Of a stretch of DNA of 43,390 nucleotides, positions 8,301 to 15,134 are shown piece by piece. How positions within the stretch are numbered: position 1 is the first letter of the stretch; every line of letters begins with the position of its first letter. Source of the stretch: Nitrospirota bacterium (GTDB lineage: Bacteria > Nitrospirota > Thermodesulfovibrionia > Thermodesulfovibrionales > JdFR-85); the NCBI GenBank assembly GCA_035873375.1, contig JAYWMQ010000032.1, positions 1 through 43,390 of the forward strand. Direction: 5' to 3'. The translations under genes were made by a program, and so were the position numbers. The notes under the pieces are model-generated. The model worked only from the letters and a program-made list of their open reading frames with translations. It had not been told where the DNA came from and did not search any database.

Positions 8301-9036
8301 ATTTGACGGCCGCGTGGCCCTTGTGACCGGCGGTACAAAAGGGATAGGAAAGGCTATAGCGCTCTGCCTTGCACGGGGTGGCGCGAGGGTTGTAGTCAAC
8401 TACTCCTCTGATGAGGACTCTGCTTTAAGTACAGAGGAGGAACTCAGAAAGGTAAATGGTTTTGGGCTTTCCCTGAAGGCGGATGTCTCGGATTCCCGGC
8501 AGGTGCAGGAGATGTTCGGGCAGATACTTGAGACAACCGGCACCCTGGACATTGTCGTCAATAACGCAGGGATGATAAGGGACAGTCTGCTTATGCTGAT
8601 GAAGGATGAGGACTGGCAGAGGGTTATTGATGTCAATCTGACAGGTGTTTATAACTGTTCAAAGGCGGCACTGAGGCCCATGATTGGTGAAAAGTGGGGG
8701 CGGATAATAAATATTATCTCTCCGACGGCATTGATGGGCAGGGCAGGGCAGACCAATTATGCAGCCTCAAAAGGCGGAATTCTCAGCTTTACACGCTCAC
8801 TTTCCAGGGAGGTGGCAAGCTATGGCATAACGGTCAATGCCGTCAGCCCCGGTCTTATAGAGACGGATTTGACATCCTCCCTCAGTGAAAAGGTAAGGAA
8901 TGAATTCCTCGGCATGATACCCGGCAGGAGGCTTGGCACTACAGAAGAGGTCTCTCATGCCGTGGCCTTTCTTGCCTCAGGCAAGTCAGGATATATTACA
9001 GGGTCGTATATCTCGGTGGATGGGGGTATGACATAG
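8287..9036 (+). CDS. FabG-like 3-oxoacyl-ACP reductase (SDR family)
   Basis: Short-chain dehydrogenase that probably reduces 3-ketoacyl-ACP with NADPH. It has the TGGTKGIG cofactor loop near the N terminus, NNAG, the catalytic Ser (IISPTAL), YAASK with a 13-residue Ser-to-Tyr spacing as in FabG, the AGQTNYAASKGG block, and the VDGGMT terminus. The start is ATG 8287 (250 residues) or ATG 8293; the preceding CAGGGG can serve either. It could supply reductase activity to the ketosynthase cluster at 22-27 kb, but it is 13 kb away and not in an operon with it. A decayed relative lies 550 bases downstream. Confidence 0.88.
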   Translation: MKMYRFDGRVALVTGGTKGIGKAIALCLARGGARVVVNYSSDEDSALSTEEELRKVNGFGLSLKADVSDSRQVQEMFGQILETTGTLDIVVNNAGMIRDSLLMLMKDEDWQRVIDVNLTGVYNCSKAALRPMIGEKWGRIINIISPTALMGRAGQTNYAASKGGILSFTRSLSREVASYGITVNAVSPGLIETDLTSSLSEKVRNEFLGMIPGRRLGTTEEVSHAVAFLASGKSGYITGSYISVDGGMT

Positions 9037-9092
9037 CCGCATCCAGTCAGTCTCTTTTAATTACATGCCAATCCAAGTACTTTTTCTTCGGT

Positions 9093-9323
9093 TCATTTTT
9101 TATTCTTAAATCCTAAGACTATTTGCATTATACCAAGTAAGAAAATCAAGCCGGATGCTCCCATAAGTATTTGGTATAACGGTTCCTTTATGAAGCTTTG
9201 TCTCCCCTGGCCCATCATCATGAGTGCTTCACCAAAACCAGACGGGGGTCTCATCGAATAGACCGTGACCAATCCAATAACTCCGACAGTAAGTAAAATG
9301 ATTCCAACTGTTTTTTTGTTCAT
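9093..9323 (-). CDS. small two-helix membrane protein (DUF3185-like)
   Basis: A 76-residue protein with hydrophobic helices at about 5-23 and 50-70 and a short glycine/methionine-rich loop between. The layout and length resemble DUF3185 small membrane proteins, whose function is unknown. Translation is well supported: AAAGGAGG lies eight bases before the ATG. It is a single gene between fabG and the fabG pseudogene. Confidence 0.65.
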   Translation of the reverse strand: MNKKTVGIILLTVGVIGLVTVYSMRPPSGFGEALMMMGQGRQSFIKEPLYQILMGASGLIFLLGIMQIVLGFKNKK

Positions 9324-9569
9324 AGCATGCCTCCTTTCAAGGTTGCTACAGCATTAATTCTTTATTATTCTTCCTTTGTTTAATTTTTAATGTTAGGGAG
9401 AGCGATTCACGTAAACTGGATAGTGCATACCTGTAATTATACCAGATTTAAGGATTCAGGTAATAATATTCGTGTACACATTTTCCTGTAATCTCTCAAT
9501 CAGGTTCAACCCGAATCCAGTAATAAAAGGTTGTTGGAAGCGATATGACGGACTCTTCACTCAACTACA

Positions 9570-9824
9570 ACCCCGGACCACAATTCCAGGCGGCTATCCA
9601 GTCCGCATCCCATGTCAGTATCACGGTCAATGCTGTCAGGGCCGGCGTTATTGAGACGGAGTTGACGGTGTCACCCAGTGAAGAGATAAAGCAGGAGTTT
9701 CTCGGTATGATACCCAGAGGTTCGGCTCTACTGAGGGGTCTTCTCAAGCTATGGCTTTTCTTGCCTCTGCAATGCAGGATATATTACAGGGTCATATATC
9801 CTGGTGGATGGGGGTATGACATAG
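9570..9824 (+). pseudogene. decayed fabG-like 3' fragment with two frameshifts
   Basis: This stretch repeats the last third of the fabG-like gene at 8287-9036. From 9608, ITVNAVxxGxIET, LSEE(I/V)xxEFLGMIP and later RxGSTE and AFLAS are recognisable. The final GYITGSYxLVDGGMT plus TAG aligns exactly with the intact gene's end. The homologous pieces are in three reading frames, so at least two frameshifts have occurred, and the 5' two thirds are missing. Sequence divergence indicates a paralogue, not a recent copy. The upstream boundary is approximate. Confidence 0.85.
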
Positions 9825-10032
9825 CCGGGAGAGGTATAAATAGAATGGGGGAGGTTTCATGTTATTAACCCGGCAAATAAACAGGGTGACATAGGAGGGG
9901 GAAAATAGAAAAAGAAGATGCGAGAAAAATGGCACAAAAGACACAGCAACAGATGCGGAAACAGGGAATCCGACTACGCCAGAAGGGATATGGCACATCT
10001 GTTGCCTCGGAAGTACTGTTTTGAGGCCGCTT

Positions 10033-10449
10033 TCAGGTCTTTTTCTTCCGGAAGTCAACCTTGACGACTTTCGACGGTTTTTCCTCCCCGGTGGTTGACT
10101 CAGTGGCAGTTTCCGGCCCCATGTCCGTCAGACACAGAAACTGCGTGTTCAGCTCTGGACAATAGACCCCCATTATATGATCTGCCGGGACAATACAGTG
10201 CTGGGGGGTTGTTCCAAAGACGAGCCTGGCATCAATTCCATAGTCATCCCACGTAAATTTCATCCCCTTGTTGAAGACCAGGATGAGTCCCTTCTCCTCC
10301 TCTTCCAGGAGAAAGCCCCGGTTGCCGATAATCACATTTTCAGCATTCCTGACAACAACAAAGACCCTTCCGGCAAGATCGAGGAGTTCATAGAAGAGAT
10401 GTCTCTTCAGTTCATTCAGTCTAATGCCTGTTTCTTCTCTCTTTTCCAT
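10033..10449 (-). CDS. sspB: SspB-type ClpXP adaptor
   Basis: SspB delivers ssrA-tagged and other substrates to the ClpXP protease. The 138-residue protein has the substrate-binding fold: LNELKRHLFYELLDLAGRVF, a GLILVFNKGMKFTWDDYGI-type centre, and the conserved QHCIVPADHIMGVY strand. A flexible acidic linker follows, then a basic end, KVVKVDFRKKK, that matches the position of the ClpX-binding tail. No Shine-Dalgarno sequence precedes the ATG; a TATAAT ends five bases upstream. It stands alone between repeat-rich gaps. Confidence 0.88.
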   Translation of the reverse strand: MEKREETGIRLNELKRHLFYELLDLAGRVFVVVRNAENVIIGNRGFLLEEEEKGLILVFNKGMKFTWDDYGIDARLVFGTTPQHCIVPADHIMGVYCPELNTQFLCLTDMGPETATESTTGEEKPSKVVKVDFRKKKT

Positions 10450-10454
10450 TATAT

Positions 10455-10460
10455 ATTATA
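10455..10460 (-). promoter_or_regulatory. candidate -10 box abutting sspB
   Basis: TATAAT on the minus strand ends five bases before the sspB ATG. There is no ribosome binding site and no convincing -35 box. If used, the mRNA would have essentially no leader. Confidence 0.35.
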
Positions 10461-10499
10461 CCCGGCCTCAGCAATAAAAAGCCTCCGCAACTAAATTAA

Positions 10500-10625
10500 A
10501 ACACAGAGACACAGAGTCACGGAGAGAAAAAGAGAACCTTACTCTCAGCAACACTAAAAACTGCCTGGAACTTATAGTTTCCTGTAGTTGTTCTGTCTGT
10601 CTCCGTGCCTCAGTGTCTCAGTGTT
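10500..10625. repeat. inverted-repeat element, CACAGAGACACAGAG family
   Basis: The 26-base ends (10500-10525 and 10600-10625) are inverted copies of each other with 23 of 26 positions matching. The core is ACACAGAGACACAGAG followed by CACGGAGA. About 75 bases of unrelated sequence lie between. It is in the gap between oppF-like and sspB genes. Confidence 0.8.
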
Positions 10626-10639
10626 TATTAACCCGTAAA

Positions 10640-11614
10640 TCAACACAGGTGACAGGCGATTTTTCTGTCTCCCGTGTCTCTCAGTTCAGGAGTCTCCCTG
10701 CTGCATATTGATACTTTCTTCGGACATCTTGGATAGAAGAGGCAGCCTGAAGGTAATTCGGCCATCTCCGGGATACTGTTACAGGCTTTCACGAATTTGT
10801 CCTGCCTCTTTTCTGTAATCTCCTGTTGTGTAACCCTTACTTTTGGTATGGCATTCAGTAGCATTTCGGTGTAAGGGTGCTGCGGGTCCTGAAATATCCT
10901 TTCGGCATCCGCCTCTTCAACGATTTTTCCCAGATACATGACTGCCACCACATCAGCAAAGTAATAAACCACATTCAGGTCATGACTGATGAATATAAAT
11001 GACAGCTTTTTCTCTTTTTTAAGGTCACCGAGCAGGTTGATTATCTGGGCCTGTATGGAGACATCAAGGGATGACAGGGGCTCATCTGCCACAATAAGCT
11101 CAGGTGAAAGGGCCAGAGCACGTGCTATGCAGACCCTCTGCCTCTGCCCCCCGCTGAACTCATGGGGATAACGGTTCATGTGTTCGGGTTTTAGTCCAAC
11201 GGTTTCAAGAAGCTCTGCAATCCGGTCCTTAAGTTCTTTTTTGCGCACGATATTATGGATTATCAAAGGTTCGGAGAGGATGGAGAGTATCTTCATCCTT
11301 GGGTTGAGTGACGCAAAGGGGTCCTGAAATATCACCTGGACCGCCCTCCGGAAGTTTTTCAGTTCCCTGACACCGGCGTTATGGATATTGTTGCCCTTGA
11401 AGAATACCTTCCCCTCAGTGGGTCTGAGCAGTTGCAGTATGAGTTTTGCAAATGTTGATTTTCCACATCCGCTCTCACCAACAATGGCAAATACCCTGTC
11501 CGAATCAACAGATATGCTCACTCCGTCAAGTGCCTTAAGGGTCTTTGTCTTGGCAAAGATGCCTGCCTTGATTTCGTAATATTTTCTGAGGTCTTCTGTC
11601 CTTAGTATCTCCAT
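10640..11614 (-). CDS. peptide ABC transporter ATPase, OppF/DppF-like
   Basis: Cytoplasmic ATPase of an oligopeptide/nickel-type ABC importer. It has Walker A (GESGCGKST), the Q loop VIFQDPFASLNP, the signature SGGQRQR, Walker B (LIVADEPLSSLD), the switch histidine (ISHDL) and the C-terminal oligopeptide_HPY region with paired cysteines (GCLFYPRCPKK), which mark the OppD/OppF subfamily. I start at ATG 11614, one base after the oppD-like stop; an upstream ATG at 11635 would overlap it. It forms a pair with the next gene, but no permease or binding-protein gene is in the window. Confidence 0.9.
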   Translation of the reverse strand: MEILRTEDLRKYYEIKAGIFAKTKTLKALDGVSISVDSDRVFAIVGESGCGKSTFAKLILQLLRPTEGKVFFKGNNIHNAGVRELKNFRRAVQVIFQDPFASLNPRMKILSILSEPLIIHNIVRKKELKDRIAELLETVGLKPEHMNRYPHEFSGGQRQRVCIARALALSPELIVADEPLSSLDVSIQAQIINLLGDLKKEKKLSFIFISHDLNVVYYFADVVAVMYLGKIVEEADAERIFQDPQHPYTEMLLNAIPKVRVTQQEITEKRQDKFVKACNSIPEMAELPSGCLFYPRCPKKVSICSRETPELRDTGDRKIACHLC

Positions 11615-11615
11615 A

Positions 11616-12641
11616 TTAACCCTGACGGATAACATCCTCTACCCTGATGCACCTGACGAGATGGTCCTGTTCGATCCCGTGCAGTGGCGGCTCTTCGAGG
11701 TCGCATGCAGCAGTCCTGTATGTGCACCGTGTTGAGAACTTGCAGCCCGGGGGCAGTTCGTCCGGAGCCGGGACTGATCCAGGGATCGGCTTTAACTGAA
11801 TATTCCTTGCCACCGGAAGGGAGTGAAGCAGGCCAAGGGTATAGGGATGTGCCGGTTTCCGGAAGAGTCTATCAACCGGGGCTATCTCCACGATTCTTCC
11901 GGCATACATGATGGCCACCCTGTTGGCATTTTCTGATATGATTGCAAGGTCATGGGTAATAAGCAGGATGGACATCCCCCGTTCCTCCTTGATATCAAGC
12001 AGGAGGTTGAGTATCTCCGCCTGAATCGTTACATCAAGGGCTGTTGTGGGCTCATCTGCTATCAGCAGGGAGGGATTGCACGCTACAGCCATTGCTATCA
12101 TCACCCTCTGGCGCATACCACCGGAGAGCTGGTGCGGGTAGTCCTTTATCCTGTGTTCAGGCGATGGTATATGGACGAGGCGAAGGAGTTCCACTGTCCT
12201 CCCGGTTGCCGCCTTTCCGGAGAGCCCCTCATGTGTTGTCAGTACCTCCGAGATCTGGTAACCAATAGTGAAGACAGGATTCAGGGATGTCATTGGCTCC
12301 TGAAAGACCATCCCCATCTCTTTACCCCTTATAGAGCGTAGTGTGGATTCATCAAGATTCAGGATATCCATCTCTTTACCGGTCGGCGGATTGAATAGTA
12401 TCTTTCCTGTTGCATAGGCAGTGCCTGGAAGCAGACCCATGATTGATAGTGCTGTAATGCTTTTACCGCACCCGCTTTCCCCGGCAAGACCAAAGGTTTC
12501 TCCGGGCCTGATGTCAAGTTCGAGATTGGAGACAGCCGCAAGGGGTTTGTCCTTTTTTCTGAAGAAGATGTTGAGGTCCTTTATTTTCAGGAGGGGTGAT
12601 TCTGTAACAACGGTTGTCGGACGTTTGCCGTCGGCAGCCAT
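11616..12641 (-). CDS. peptide ABC transporter ATPase, OppD/DppD-like
   Basis: Second ATPase of the pair. Motifs: Walker [10 protein letters not shown] loop [11 protein letters not shown], signature LSGGMRQR, Walker [13 protein letters not shown], switch ITHDL and the HPY-type C-terminus with a GCKFSTRC cysteine motif. 341 residues is the usual length. The two ATPases would sit together under one permease pair that must be encoded elsewhere. It starts five bases after the TPR gene's stop codon, so TPR-oppD-oppF is a probable three-gene operon. Confidence 0.9.
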   Translation of the reverse strand: MAADGKRPTTVVTESPLLKIKDLNIFFRKKDKPLAAVSNLELDIRPGETFGLAGESGCGKSITALSIMGLLPGTAYATGKILFNPPTGKEMDILNLDESTLRSIRGKEMGMVFQEPMTSLNPVFTIGYQISEVLTTHEGLSGKAATGRTVELLRLVHIPSPEHRIKDYPHQLSGGMRQRVMIAMAVACNPSLLIADEPTTALDVTIQAEILNLLLDIKEERGMSILLITHDLAIISENANRVAIMYAGRIVEIAPVDRLFRKPAHPYTLGLLHSLPVARNIQLKPIPGSVPAPDELPPGCKFSTRCTYRTAACDLEEPPLHGIEQDHLVRCIRVEDVIRQG

Positions 12642-12646
12642 AACGT

Positions 12647-13357
12647 CTATTTTTTTTCCTCTTTTCTTATAAGGTGGAGATAGTTTTTTGCCTCTTGCAG
12701 TTTAGGATTTTCCTCAAAAGCCTTTTCCCATTCCTCAATTGCGAGACCCGTGAGGCCCTTCATGTAGTAAGTGATGCCGAGCTGTACCCATGCCTGACCG
12801 TAAGCGGGATTGATCTCCTTGGCTGAATTGAAATGTATTATTGCCTCTTCATACCTGTCCATGTTCCTGAGGGCAATGCCGAGTTTTGTGTGTACATCCG
12901 GAAGCCTTGGAGATAGCTTCAGTGCCTTGCGGTATTCTTCTATTGCCTCGTCATTCATGCTGAAATCAAGGTATATATTGCCAATCTTGTAATGTTCATT
13001 TGCAAGCTTGCCGGCAACAAATGGATCAAGTGTCCCGGGTGTTGGATGGGCTACCTGGGCTGCAATGGAGAATATCTCCTGTGCCCTTTCAAATTCACCA
13101 AGGTCATTGTACGTGATGGCAAGATTCAGTGATGCCTCGGTGTATCGCGGGTTCAGTTTCAGGGCTTTTTCAAAATAATCTACCGCTTCTTTCAGTTCTC
13201 CCTTCAGGTAGGAGATAACCCCGAGGTGATTCAGTATATCTGCATACTCGGGCTTTCTCTCCAGAACCTCTTTTAATATTGGTTCTGCTTCAGAGTATTT
13301 CCCTTCCTCAAACAGCCGGTTGCCCTCATTATAAAGTTCTTCAAGTTGTTCGTCCAC
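12647..13357 (-). CDS. tetratricopeptide repeat protein
   Basis: A 236-residue protein made almost entirely of TPR helix pairs. About five repeats are visible, with the typical A/G-x3-Y/F-x11-A-x3-F/Y-x-A-x2-P spacing (for example FEKALKLNPRYTEA, YRKALKLSPRLPDV, FNSAKEINPAYGQA). There is no signal peptide or membrane helix, so it is probably a cytoplasmic scaffold. It heads the operon with the two peptide-transporter ATPases; any functional tie to them is unproven. Confidence 0.85.
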   Translation of the reverse strand: MDEQLEELYNEGNRLFEEGKYSEAEPILKEVLERKPEYADILNHLGVISYLKGELKEAVDYFEKALKLNPRYTEASLNLAITYNDLGEFERAQEIFSIAAQVAHPTPGTLDPFVAGKLANEHYKIGNIYLDFSMNDEAIEEYRKALKLSPRLPDVHTKLGIALRNMDRYEEAIIHFNSAKEINPAYGQAWVQLGITYYMKGLTGLAIEEWEKAFEENPKLQEAKNYLHLIRKEEKK

Positions 13358-13805
13358 AGTTATCCCTTTTCAGGCCTTAAAATGCACGAATATCATGCCT
13401 GGGTTCTTTTAGGGGATGCCTTCCCGCTTCTTAAAAGTATAGGGGCTCAAAAGATTTTTTGTCAAGATTCAGGAGGGTTTGAGCGAATTTGTAAAAAAAG
13501 CAGCCAGGGAGGTGGGCGCCTGGCTGCCAAGGGGAGGAAGTAACCGAGAGAAAATATGCCTGTATCACTCTATTTAAGAGTTTTGTTGCGATGAGATTTA
13601 ACGAGCCGTTATTAAGAAATTACCCTTGATCCTGCTTATAGGATAGCTGAAGATTTTGAAAAAAGGATGAAGAAATTATGAATAAATAGTGAAGATTTGC
13701 CTTGATATAGAGGGATGTTGGATATAATAGAATTGTTGTTAATATGGGGTTGCATTTATGTGTGCATAAGTAGCAGAATATTTCATCACACAACAAGGAG
13801 GGATT
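13358..13805. other. 448-bp divergent intergenic region
   Basis: Lies between the leftward TPR operon and the rightward CBM48 gene. It contains a strong leftward terminator-like hairpin (separate entry) and, for the CBM48 gene, a TATAAT at 13723-13728 with a weak TTGATA 15 bases upstream. No small gene with a credible ribosome site was seen. Confidence 0.4.
13492..13527 (-). terminator. leftward intrinsic terminator or attenuator in TPR-oppDF leader
   Basis: GCAGCCAGG (13500-13508) and CCTGGCTGC (13519-13527) form a 9-bp GC-rich stem. Read on the minus strand, it is directly followed by CTTTTTTTAC, a classic intrinsic terminator tail. No minus-strand gene lies upstream of it for more than 5 kb; its only downstream gene is the TPR operon 135 bases away. 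It may therefore act as a leader attenuator. Confidence 0.55.
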
Positions 13806-14390
13806 ATGAAAAAGCAAAGGGGAAATCAATCTGACAGGAAATCGTTTGTCAAGGGGACAAAGGAGACAAGGAGCACTTCCAGTAACCCTGAGTCTAAGGC
13901 TGTCTCCAGTAAACCTGCTGCTGGCAATCCTGTCTCCAGTAAGCCAGCTGCCGGCAAATCTGTTTTCAGTAAACCTATCTCTGGTAAACCTGCTACCGGT
14001 AAGGCTATCTCCAGTAAGCCTGCTGCCGGTAAAGCTATCTCAGCTAAACCTGTTTCCAGTAAACCTGTGAAGAGTTGGGAGGTTGCAGGGATTAAGAAAC
14101 AGTACCTCAAAAGTCGTCCTGCCTGTAAGGTCACTTTCAAGCTGCCGAAAGAGGCGGCTCCAGATGCTCATAAGGTCAGCATAGTGGGTGATTTCAATAA
14201 CTGGGACGGAGGGGCCGCTGTGATGAAAAGGCTCAAAAGCGGTGACTTTACTATCACCATGGAACTTGAGACAGGAAGAGAGTACTGTTACCGCTATCTT
14301 ATAGATGCAACAAAGTGGGAGAACGACTGGTGTGCTGACAGGTACAGGCCGAATCCCTTTGGCTGTGATGATTCCGTGGTAATTCTATAG
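13806..14390 (+). CDS. repeat-rich protein with CBM48/AMPK-type glycogen-binding domain
   Basis: A 194-residue protein in two parts. Residues 31-88 are a basic low-complexity region of degenerate octapeptides like SSKPAAGK, encoded by a tandem DNA repeat. Residues about 105-194 form a CBM48/AMPK-beta-like carbohydrate-binding domain: VTFKLP, VSIVGDFNNWD (125-134), a YCYRYLIDATKWENDW strand pair and a terminal PNPFG(x)DDSVV. No catalytic domain and no signal peptide, so it likely binds glycogen or a similar glucan in the cytoplasm. It has a good ribosome site (AAGGAGGG). The HEPN gene starts one base after its stop. Confidence 0.85.
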   Translation: MKKQRGNQSDRKSFVKGTKETRSTSSNPESKAVSSKPAAGNPVSSKPAAGKSVFSKPISGKPATGKAISSKPAAGKAISAKPVSSKPVKSWEVAGIKKQYLKSRPACKVTFKLPKEAAPDAHKVSIVGDFNNWDGGAAVMKRLKSGDFTITMELETGREYCYRYLIDATKWENDWCADRYRPNPFGCDDSVVIL

Positions 14391-14391
14391 G

Positions 14392-14778
14392 ATGCCTTCA
14401 GGTGTTGTGAAAAGGAGATTGGCTGAAGCAGAAGGCTACCTTGAAGAGGCAGAATACCTCTATAAAGAAAAGCTCAGCAATCTCCACACGCTTGCAAAAC
14501 TATATCATGCAATGATCTACAGCCTTTTTGCACTCTTTGACCTCAGGGATATCGGGGGGTTGACGCATGCAGATTTGATAGAGAGATTTGAGAGGGATTA
14601 CGTGCAAAAAGGAGTTTTTGATTCAACTGTTCTTGAAGCAATGCGATTTGCTTATGATATAACACATGAGTGTGATTGTGCTCATATGAAACAGCCTGAG
14701 GATAGGGATGTAACGAGGTTAGAGCCGATTGTGAGAGGTTTTGTCCATGAGGTTGGGGCTGTTCTGAGAGGACAATAA
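14392..14778 (+). CDS. HEPN domain protein
   Basis: A 128-residue all-helical HEPN protein. The hallmark layout is present: an N-terminal helix rich in AEGYLEEAEYL, the AKLYHAMIYSLFALF helix, the THADLIERFERDYV segment, and the helix with Arg85-x6-His92, which fits the R-x(4-6)-H ribonuclease motif of active HEPN proteins. HEPN domains often act as toxins paired with MNT nucleotidyltransferase antitoxins, but no MNT gene is adjacent. Instead it is translationally coupled to the CBM48 gene. Activity is an inference from the motif. Confidence 0.75.
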   Translation: MPSGVVKRRLAEAEGYLEEAEYLYKEKLSNLHTLAKLYHAMIYSLFALFDLRDIGGLTHADLIERFERDYVQKGVFDSTVLEAMRFAYDITHECDCAHMKQPEDRDVTRLEPIVRGFVHEVGAVLRGQ

Positions 14779-14910
14779 TTCAGCATACCACCACAGTCTC
14801 AGTTTTTTTTTGCACAGCACAGAATTATCCATGTATCCAGGAGTTGCAAGCCTTCTGTGCTTCTTTCCAGCTTTTTTCTATCGGGATATCCAGGTGTAAT
14901 AAGTTTTTGC

Positions 14911-14940
14911 TTGACTTTGATTCGGGGTATTCTTTAGAAT
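14911..14940 (+). promoter_or_regulatory. candidate feoB promoter
   Basis: TTGACT (14911-14916) and TAGAAT (14935-14940) with 18 bases between. The Fur-box-like palindrome begins four bases after the -10 box, so a bound repressor would cover the start site. Confidence 0.55.
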
Positions 14941-14943
14941 GAG

Positions 14944-14962
14944 ATTGAGAATAAATCTCAAT
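14944..14962 (+). promoter_or_regulatory. Fur-box-like operator
   Basis: ATTGAGA-ATAAA-TCTCAAT is a perfect 7-bp inverted repeat. Its centre can be read as the 7-1-7 arrangement TGAGAAT-A-AATCTCA (14946-14960), the geometry of Fur sites, though the bases differ from the enteric TGATAAT consensus. Its position over the start site of the feoB-fur transcript supports iron-dependent autorepression. Confidence 0.55.
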
Positions 14963-14976
14963 TGTTATTCCCGGCC

Positions 14977-15087
14977 CCCGAAAGCCTTCGGGAGTAGGAA
15001 AGCCTTCTTAAAGAACGACAACTGTTAGAGCTCGGGACATCCGGAAAGCATTAAAAAGATAGATTCCGGCTTAAGAACTGCCGGAAT
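14977..15087. repeat. two small palindromic repeats in feoB leader
   Basis: CCCGAA-AGCC-TTCGGG (14977-14992) and ATTCCGGC...GCCGGAAT (15063-15087, nine-base loop, followed by GAC). They resemble dispersed palindromes with a TTC-x-GG core, such as the CCCGAATCAAGTTCGGG copy at 35940. Confidence 0.55.
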
Positions 15088-15134
15088 GACAGACAGGAAA
15101 ATTGAGTTTATAAACAGACACTAATTAAAGATAT

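Larger units (their letters stand above)
14779..15134. other. 356-bp leader/regulatory region before feoB
   Basis: Contains a candidate sigma70 promoter, a Fur-box-like palindrome and two small palindromic repeats (each listed separately). The predicted feoB leader is about 190 bases. I see no ORF with a ribosome site here and no recognised riboswitch. Confidence 0.5.

Noticed and set aside
13890-14070. CRISPR-like array
   Set aside because: Units are directly adjacent, in frame and degenerate, with no unique spacers; it is a protein-coding tandem repeat.
14392-14778. Complete HEPN-MNT toxin-antitoxin module
   Set aside because: No nucleotidyltransferase gene (GSxARG-type motif) is found on either side.
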